This document shows, piece by piece, positions 6,256-11,393 of a stretch of 11,393 nucleotides of DNA. The DNA comes from Candidatus Latescibacterota bacterium (GTDB lineage Bacteria; Latescibacterota; UBA2968; GCA-2709665). Location: assembly GCA_030746455.1 (NCBI GenBank), contig JASLMQ010000453.1, positions 1 through 11,393 on the forward strand, written 5' to 3'. A model generated the notes under the pieces. That model was not told the DNA's origin, did not search any database, and was given only the letters and a program-made list of their open reading frames with translations. How positions within the stretch are numbered: position 1 is the first letter of the stretch; the number at the start of each line of letters is the position of its first letter. Both the position numbers and the translations under genes were made by a program.

Positions 6256-8136
6256 TTGAATGTCGACCTGAGCTCTGCCTGCAACATCACGTCATATCGC
6301 AATCTGGAATGGTTCAGGGATATCCCCGCTGGCGAATCTGTGCTGGCGGGGATACTGTTTGCTATCCGGGACGGCATCGTGCTGATGCACGGTTACGTGG
6401 AGGACGGACGGTCGCACTTCCATCCGGACCTACCAGAACGTCTGATGGTGGAGATCGGGTGCGAAGCACCGTGCCTTGGGTTTCTGCACACGGCCCTGTT
6501 CCAGCACAACGCCTTCAGGTGGGACAACGGAGAAGCGATCGCGGGCGAGTACCGGATTCGCTTCGAGGACGGAGAAGCGGTGAGGCTTCCCGTGACCGTT
6601 GGTGGAAACATCCGGGACCACGGGGACCCGGCCCGGGGGTCGTTGCCGTTCGAGCAGGTGGCGCTCTCGGCGGACGGCCGAGCCCTCCTGTCGGCCTGCT
6701 GCTGGGAGAACCCTTGCCCCGATCGGGCGATCGAGGACATCGAGATCGCGTCGGTGGAGGACACGGCGACGAGCATCGCCCTGTTCGCGATTACGGCGCT
6801 CGACGAGGTCCCTTGGGACGAGAAGGTATTCCGATCAGCCTCAGAAGTTCAGGTCGGCGCCCGGACGGGCCGGATTATGGGATGGCGAGAACGGGCAGCT
6901 GACCCGCTGACCGCGATTCTGAAGGAAAAGGGACTGGGGCCAGATGCCCTGGATGGCTGGCCCGTGAACCGGTCGATCCTCAAGGTCGAGAGCGATGGGG
7001 AGCTCTTCCGCGCGATCGATCTGGACCGATCCGAGCTGTCGGCTGTCAGGAAGGCCGTTGAGCAAGGAGAGACCGCACTCGCCCACAGCGAGCTGGCGGA
7101 TCACCTGAGAAGCCGGCAGGACTGGCTCCGTCAGGTGCTGGATGTCGAGACCCCGGGAGCGGACCACGACACGTCCGATGCCGATGCGCTGTGCGAGAAT
7201 CGGTTCTGCCTGAGCGGCTGGACCTATGATTACGGCGATCGCGAAATCGACTTCTATGCCGTACCGACGGACCTCGAGCCTGAACCCCACTTCTACTTCA
7301 CCCACTACCTGCAATACGTGGGGCCGTCCCTGTACAACGCCTATGCGGCCACCAGGGACGAACGTTACGTACGGCGGCTGTGCGCGTACATCGAGGACGT
7401 CATCGCCAAGTGCCCCATCGATGATGCAGATGGCGTGAGGGACAACGAGTATTTCCTGCCGGCAGCGGATGCGGATGGCGATGGCTGGCCCGACCGGCCG
7501 GGACAGGCCCAGGCGTGGGACGTCACCACGAGCGCCAATCGCCTCGGGTTCTGGATCCGTGGCCTGGCGCTGTGTATGGACTCGGCCTCTGTAACTGACG
7601 CGTTCCTGATCCGGTTCGTGAAGTCGGCGATCGAGCAGATCCGTCATGCCTACACCCAGGCGCCATTGATGGCGGACGCTCGAACGAACCACGTCACCTT
7701 CATTGCGGAGAAGCTGATCGAGTGGGGGATCTGTTTCCCGGAGCTCAGATGCGCGGAGCGCTGGATTGCATACGGCGTCTGGATGCTGCAAAGGCTCTAC
7801 AGCCCCTTCTGGGAGGGAGGCATGGTCTATCCAGACGGATCGACCACTAGAATCCCACACAGGCGGGTACGGCGCTGGGATGGCCCGTGGAATCAAGGAG
7901 CCCCTGCGGATGCTGGAGCTGGGCGGGCAGGCCGTTCCGGACGAGCTGCGACGGACACTCGAGACGATGTACGAATGGCTGCTTGCCATCACCACGCCGC
8001 TGGGGTACTCCTCGTCGATCAGCATGGTCTACCACGACCATTAAGGGTCCGACGTGGAGCAGCTGGCGCGCGAAGCGCACGAGCAGACGGGCAGAGACGA
8101 CCTGCTCTACATCGGGACGGGGGGAGGGGAGGGTAG
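6256..8136 (+). pseudogene. Heparinase II/III-type lyase, N-terminal part of a broken gene (frameshifted near 7834-7862)
   Basis: The first ~530 codons are good coding sequence; after about 7860 this frame reads arginine/alanine-rich nonsense to a stop at 8136. Residues ~20-185 look like a beta-sandwich domain: LGFLHTALFQHN, YRIRFEDGEAVRLPVTVGGN (99-118), then WENP and IEIASVEDTATSIALFAIT, the pattern of jelly-roll domains attached to glycan enzymes. Residues ~215-530 form the alpha/alpha-toroid of polysaccharide lyases, with FCLSGWTYDYGDREIDF, HFYFTHYLQYVG, WDVTTSANRLGFWIRGLAL, and TNHVTFIAEKLIEWG (477-491), which carries the family's conserved NH. A calcium-loop-like DADGDGWPD lies at 405-413. 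No signal peptide is seen. With one base removed near 7834-7862 the gene joins the following frame and would encode about 1012 residues. It may be a real lesion or an assembly error. Acidic-polysaccharide (heparin/alginate-like) cleavage is expected; the exact glycan is unknown. Confidence 0.75.
7847..8044 (+). pseudogene. Out-of-frame middle segment of the broken heparinase-type gene, ending in a premature TAA
   Basis: In the +1 frame relative to the 5' part, this segment reads HTGGYGAGMARGIKEPLRML, then a helix ending in TTPLGYSSSISMVYHDH, and stops at the TAA 8042-8044. It is natural protein sequence for the end of the toroid domain and joins, in the same frame, the C-terminal part beginning GSDVEQLAREAHE. 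So the gene carries two lesions: the frameshift before this segment and the nonsense codon after it. TAA is neither the Sec (TGA) nor the Pyl (TAG) codon, so recoding does not rescue it. Confidence 0.7.
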
Positions 8137-9295
8137 AGAGCCGAGGTACGCATCGTATCCGGGAAACTCCCGGATACCGTGCTACGGCGGCGTGTACGTG
8201 ATGCGGAGCGGATGGGACCGGGACGCGCTCTACCTCTGCGCCAAGATGGGACCCATGCACTACCGGCACTGCGCCAACCAGGGCCATTTCGTGATAGACG
8301 CCTACGGCACCGAGCTGGTGATCGGCCCGGGCTACGCCCACGAGGGCAGCGAGTTTCACGACTACACGGACAAGTACATGTGCGGCGACGGGATGTCGCA
8401 CAACACGATCTCGATCGACGGGGTCGGGCAGAAGGAGGGCAGGCGAGGGAAGCACGCCTTGAGGCAGCTGGACAACCTGTGGTACACCAACGAGACGTTC
8501 GACTATCTAGAGGGGGAGTTCGATTTCGCGCCCCAGGGAATCGGGGTCGTGCACCGGCGGTCGATCCTCTTCGTCAAGCCCGACTACTGGCTGGTGATCG
8601 ACCGGCTGGAGGAGGAAGGGGACGATCAGGTGCACACGTTCCGGATGAAGACCCAGCTCGACAAGGACCTGGTGACAGAGCAGACGGGGGACTGGGTCCA
8701 CGCCCGCAACCCGTCCACGGGCGTGGGGCTGCACGTGCAGCCGTTCGACGGCGACGCCGATCTGGAGATCGTAAAAGGCCAGAAAGAGCCACGAATCGAG
8801 GGCTGGCTCGCGGTGTCGGTGGATGCCTGGCCCGCTCCAGCAGCCATCTACACCAAACAGGCGCGAACCCCGGTGGGGTTCGAGACACTGCTGTGTCCCG
8901 AGTGTGAAGGACTGGAGACATCGGTCGATACCGAGAAGTCCGGATCCGTGCTGACCGCCCGAATCGCGCGGGGCGACGACACCCTTGTAGACACCTTTCT
9001 GATTTCAGGTGTCGATTCCTACATCGCGTCCTTCAAGGGGCGGCTGGGTTGGGTCCGGTCCGGCGACGAGGGCCTGATCTCCGCCTCGCTGATCGACGGC
9101 CTCCGCCTGCATCTGGCCGAGGCGGGTCTGGATCTCCAGCTCGATCGGCCGGGGACCGTCTGTGTCGCGCGGACACCGGATGGAGGCTGGGATGTGTCCG
9201 CCGACCTGATGAACCACCCGGGGATCACGGGAACACTGAATGGGGTTGGCTTCCAGCTGGCCCCGGGCCTGACCACGCGGGTTGACGAGGTGTAG
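8054..9295 (+). pseudogene. Heparinase II/III-type C-terminal domain (3' part of the broken lyase gene)
   Basis: These 413 codons carry the C-terminal beta-sandwich of the heparinase II/III family: IPCYGGVYVMRSGWDRDA, then MHYRHCANQGHFVIDAYG (the family's 'GHxHxDxxsFdlyayG' region, H72 and H78 here), ELVIGPGYAHEG, GMSHNTISIDGVGQ (113-126), and DYWLVIDRLEEEGDDQVHTF. It is cut off from its N-terminal domain only by a TAA at 8042, and the frame is open between that TAA and the GTG at 8054, so the GTG is an internal Val of the ancestral gene rather than a real start; no clear ribosome binding site precedes it. By itself the segment would lack the toroid half and the catalytic cleft. If reads show the two lesions to be errors, it should be merged with 6256-8041 into one CDS. 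The aminotransferase gene follows 37 bases after its TAG. Confidence 0.8.
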
Positions 9296-9332
9296 AGCAA
9301 TGGTCCGTAGCTTGCGCTGAGAGGAGCCGGAC

Positions 9333-10589
9333 ATGGCAAGACGATGGAAGAAGACCGATCTGGCGTTCCACGGTGGGAAGCCCGTGCACACACGGCCCTG
9401 GCGCACCGGCACGTTCCACTTCGCGGACGAGATCGATGTGATTGGCAAGGTGCTCGCGGGGCCTGCGCTGCCATTGGCCAGAGGGAAGTGGGTGATGGCC
9501 TATCGCGAGGCGCTCCAGGACCTGTATGGGATGAAGTACGCGGTCACGACGAGCTCGGGATCTGCGGCTCTGCATGTGGCCCTGGCGGCCGCAGGGGTGG
9601 GCGCGGGAGACGAGGTGATCGTGAGCCCCCTGACCGACTACGGAAGCCTCATCGGGATCATCCAGCTGAACGCGATCCCGGTCTTCGCCGATGTGCAGGC
9701 GGACGGCATGCTGATGGACGTCGCGTCGATCGAGCGGTGCATCACGCGCCACACTCGGGTGATCATGCCGGTCCACAATGGCGGATACGCGGTGGACATG
9801 CCGGCCGTGATGCGGCTCGCGCGGAAACACAAGGTCACGGTGGTCGAGGATTGCGCGCAGTCCCACCTGGCTTCGATCGGTGGCAGGTACCTGGGTACGT
9901 TCGGCCATCTGGGGGCCTGGAGCACGAACGAGAGCAAGCACATGAAGTCGGGGGAGGGCGGATTCGTGCTGACGAACACCCGCAAGCTCGCCGAGCTGGG
10001 GGATCTGTTCTCCGACAAGTGCTACCCGCGCTTCCCCGGGGCGCCGGCGACCCCGGCGTTTCCGGCACTCAACGTGCGTATGAGCGACGTGAACGCAGCA
10101 CTCGCGCTCACTCAGCTGAAGCGCGCACCGGGGTGGATCGCGAGGCGGCAGGCCTTCGGGACTGCGTTCAGCGAAGGGATTGCGGGCGTTCCCGGCGTGC
10201 AGCCTCATCCCCAACCGGCCAAGGCGAATCCGAGCTGCTGGTGGACGATGTTCGTGGTGGATCGTGACGTACTCGGCATGAGGGCGGGAGGATTCTGCGA
10301 GCGGCTTCGCGCGGAGGGCATATCCGCGTCGCCGTGCAGGGAGCCCAACGTGCTGGAGTGGGCGCTTCTGCGCAAGCTGGACAAGGACCCCGATGCATTC
10401 AGGAGCTACCGGCCCGGACGCCTGAAGAAGGGGGCCTACGGGCTGGACACCGTGCCAAACGCGAATACGGCGCGGGAGCGAGTGGTGCTCATTTCGATGA
10501 GCCAGCACAACACGGTGGGGGAGGCAAGAGCCGCGGCGAGGGCGGTGAGGAAGGTCGCTGAGATCCTGGCCTGGGAGGGGAGCACCTGA
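9333..10589 (+). CDS. DegT/DnrJ/EryC1/StrS family PLP-dependent aminotransferase
   Basis: This 418-residue member of the sugar aminotransferase family (fold type I) typically transfers an amino group from Glu or Gln to a keto sugar, cyclitol or similar ring. Visible are AFHGGKPVHTRPW (11-23), the cofactor phosphate loop TSSGSAALHVAL (73-84), GAGDEVIVSPLTDYGS (90-105), VHNGGYAVDMPAV (147-159), VVEDCAQSHLA (170-180) with Asp173 expected to hold the pyridine nitrogen and Gln176, and SKHMKSGEGG (201-210) with Lys202 as the Schiff-base lysine, exactly four residues before GEGG. The SK-spaced variant is like that of the AHBA synthase/StrS-type branch, but no close assignment is made. GAGGAG lies 6 bases before the ATG at 9333, supporting the start. 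It probably acts with the upstream lyase in glycan or amino-sugar metabolism, or in making an aminosugar/aminocyclitol metabolite; this is inference. All catalytic residues look intact. Confidence 0.92.
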   Translation: MARRWKKTDLAFHGGKPVHTRPWRTGTFHFADEIDVIGKVLAGPALPLARGKWVMAYREALQDLYGMKYAVTTSSGSAALHVALAAAGVGAGDEVIVSPLTDYGSLIGIIQLNAIPVFADVQADGMLMDVASIERCITRHTRVIMPVHNGGYAVDMPAVMRLARKHKVTVVEDCAQSHLASIGGRYLGTFGHLGAWSTNESKHMKSGEGGFVLTNTRKLAELGDLFSDKCYPRFPGAPATPAFPALNVRMSDVNAALALTQLKRAPGWIARRQAFGTAFSEGIAGVPGVQPHPQPAKANPSCWWTMFVVDRDVLGMRAGGFCERLRAEGISASPCREPNVLEWALLRKLDKDPDAFRSYRPGRLKKGAYGLDTVPNANTARERVVLISMSQHNTVGEARAAARAVRKVAEILAWEGST

Positions 10590-10739
10590 CGGGCGAGGGA
10601 AGTGCGGAAGGCAAGAAGCATTGGATTGAGAATAGGTGATTGCCCTCCAGGCCCTCGTTGCGGACACCGGCGATGTATGGGTAGGAGTCGGGAGCCTTGA
10701 GAGCAGGGCTCGGCACATAGACGAACCACATGCTTTCGC

Positions 10740-10781
10740 AAAGCTGGGGCGCCGACGCGCTTGCCATGGTGCCCCAGCTTT
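10740..10781. promoter_or_regulatory. Perfect 11-bp inverted repeat, possible operator or hairpin, before the MttB-like gene
   Basis: AAAGCTGGGGC (10740-10750) is the exact reverse complement of GCCCCAGCTTT (10771-10781). The arms are 20 bases apart, with centres 31 bp (about three helical turns) apart. As RNA the stem grows to 15 pairs with two G-U pairs and a 12-base loop. The arms lie on either side of the predicted -35 box, so it fits a protein operator. There is no long T run after it, so an intrinsic terminator of the upstream gene is less likely. Confidence 0.6.
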
Positions 10782-10789
10782 CGTATATA
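10761..10789 (+). promoter_or_regulatory. Sigma70-like promoter for the MttB-like gene
   Basis: TTGCCA (10761-10766; five of six -35 consensus bases) and TATATA (10784-10789) are 17 bases apart, the optimal spacing. The predicted start near 10796 gives a leader of about 50 bases before the ATG at 10848. It lies in the only gap over 200 bases in the window, which suggests that transcription restarts here. Single-site predictions in GC-rich DNA are uncertain. Confidence 0.45.
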
Positions 10790-10847
10790 GATCAGTTCTG
10801 AGGACAGGAAGTGTCGGCAGGACGTCGAGCGAAATGGGGCAGGACGG

Positions 10848-11393
10848 ATGAGGATATCGGGATGCACGCGGGTCCTGGATGACGAGGAGATCCAGTCGAT
10901 CCACGAGGCGAGCGTTCGATTCCTGGAAGAGGTGGGAATCGGGGTCGAGCACGATCGCATGCTCGACGACATGGCGCAGGCCGGCTACGCGGTAGACCGA
11001 TCGGAAGGACGGGTCACCTTCCCCTCTGAGCTGATCGACGGCATGGTCGAGCGGACGCGCGAGTCCGGCCGAAAGGACGCTCTGCCGCCCACGCTGGTGT
11101 GCCACGCAGGCGGTTCTCCCGGGTTCTACTTCGATCCCCATACCGAGACGGTGGTGGATCACACCACACAGACCCTGGCCGACGCGATCCGCCTGGTCGA
11201 CGCGGTGCCCGAGGTGGATTGGATGAACATCATGGGCTTCGCCACGAACGTGCCGCCCATGCTGCAGTTGTTCTTCCACAAGATGATCACCTGGTCGTGT
11301 ACCGAGAAGTGGTGCTCGGCGAATGAGATCAATGACGCCGAGATGTTCCCATACTACAGGGAGCTGTGTGAGACCTATTGTGGTGCAATGGAC
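10848..11393 (+). CDS. MttB-family (trimethylamine methyltransferase-like) corrinoid methyltransferase, 3' truncated
   Basis: This frame is open from an ATG at 10848 to the window end (182 codons; the family is usually about 470-500). The N-terminal pattern is that of the MttB superfamily: VLDDEEIQSIHEASVRFLEE (9-28), VGIGVEHDRMLDDMAQAGY (29-47), RVTFPSELIDGMVER (55-69), then FYFDPHTE, TLADAIRLVDAVPEVDWMNI (109-128) and FFHKMITWSCTEKW. MttB itself moves a methyl group from trimethylamine to a corrinoid protein and contains pyrrolysine; most bacterial relatives (such as MtgB for glycine betaine) lack it. The Pyl position is beyond the window, so the class is open. AGGACG upstream is a weak ribosome site. 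A palindrome and promoter lie just upstream, so the gene may be separately regulated. No corrinoid protein is visible; one would be expected nearby. The family call is firm, the substrate unknown. Confidence 0.85.
   Translation, partial: MRISGCTRVLDDEEIQSIHEASVRFLEEVGIGVEHDRMLDDMAQAGYAVDRSEGRVTFPSELIDGMVERTRESGRKDALPPTLVCHAGGSPGFYFDPHTETVVDHTTQTLADAIRLVDAVPEVDWMNIMGFATNVPPMLQLFFHKMITWSCTEKWCSANEINDAEMFPYYRELCETYCGAMD

Noticed and set aside
6841..8025. 394-codon minus-strand open frame
   Set aside because: It is antisense to the lyase gene, which has strong family motifs on the plus strand over the same bases.
8042..8044. Stop codon readthrough (selenocysteine or pyrrolysine) in the lyase gene
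   Set aside because: The codon is TAA, used for neither residue, and a separate frameshift lies just upstream.
366..10623. Shared 10-mer AGAAGCATTG after two genes (366-375 and 10614-10623)
   Set aside because: Dozens of chance 10-mer matches are expected in 11 kb, and the flanks do not align.
10636..10851. 71-codon plus-strand frame before the MttB-like gene
   Set aside because: It has no good ribosome site, no recognised motif, and it runs through the palindrome and promoter. It is kept only as an unexplained gap.
10912..10926. GTTCGATTCC-like tRNA T-arm
   Set aside because: It lies inside the MttB-like coding frame (SVRFLEE). No acceptor, D or anticodon arms fit around it.
9225..11279. 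684-codon open frame on the minus strand
   Set aside because: It lies antisense to the clearly coding aminotransferase and MttB-like genes, has an arginine/histidine/proline-rich composition typical of the complement of GC-rich codons, and shows no family motif.

Overview
This is an 11.4 kb stretch of GC-rich bacterial DNA (by eye roughly 60-63% G+C). Every convincing gene lies on the plus strand. Several starts are preceded by strong Shine-Dalgarno sequences, and GTG and TTG starts are used. The gene mix is a neutral-ceramidase-like protein, a P1/DmpA peptidase, a UroD-superfamily methyltransferase-like protein, a heparinase II/III-type lyase, a DegT/DnrJ/EryC1/StrS aminotransferase and an MttB-family methyltransferase. 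It resembles the accessory content of environmental phyla such as Poribacteria, Latescibacteria, Armatimonadota or the planctomycete group. There is no rRNA, tRNA or housekeeping marker, so the phylum cannot be fixed from the sequence.

Layout. 3-359 is the 3' end of a ceramidase-like gene. 424-1545 encodes a DmpA-type N-terminal-nucleophile peptidase whose end overlaps by 17 bases a PurO-type IMP cyclohydrolase (1529-2278). 2332-3060 encodes a multipass membrane protein with an M50-type HELCH motif. 3187-4251 encodes a UroD-fold protein, 4315-5415 a PurM-like (AIR synthase-related) protein and 5473-6228 a guanylate-kinase-like protein. 6256-9295 is a heparinase II/III-type lyase gene broken by a +1 frameshift near 7834-7862 and an in-frame TAA at 8042. 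9333-10589 is a DegT-family aminotransferase. After a 258-base gap with a perfect 11-bp inverted repeat and a good sigma70-like promoter, an MttB-family methyltransferase starts at 10848 and runs off the window.

How the genes may work together. The most unusual point is that homologues of three purine-nucleotide enzymes (PurO, PurM, Gmk) sit within 4.7 kb, among genes that are not purine genes. The PurM-like and Gmk-like proteins have lost or changed family signature residues, so they may act on altered substrates. This could be a pathway for a purine-like metabolite, but that is inference. The UroD-like and MttB-like genes share a corrinoid/methyl-transfer theme. The lyase and aminotransferase suggest use of acidic glycans and amino sugars.

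Two copies of a short 10-bp-period repeat lie at the 3' ends of the purO and M50 genes and supply their last codons and stops. No gene-free stretch exceeds 300 bases. No CRISPR array, insertion sequence, RNA gene or convincing intrinsic terminator was seen.
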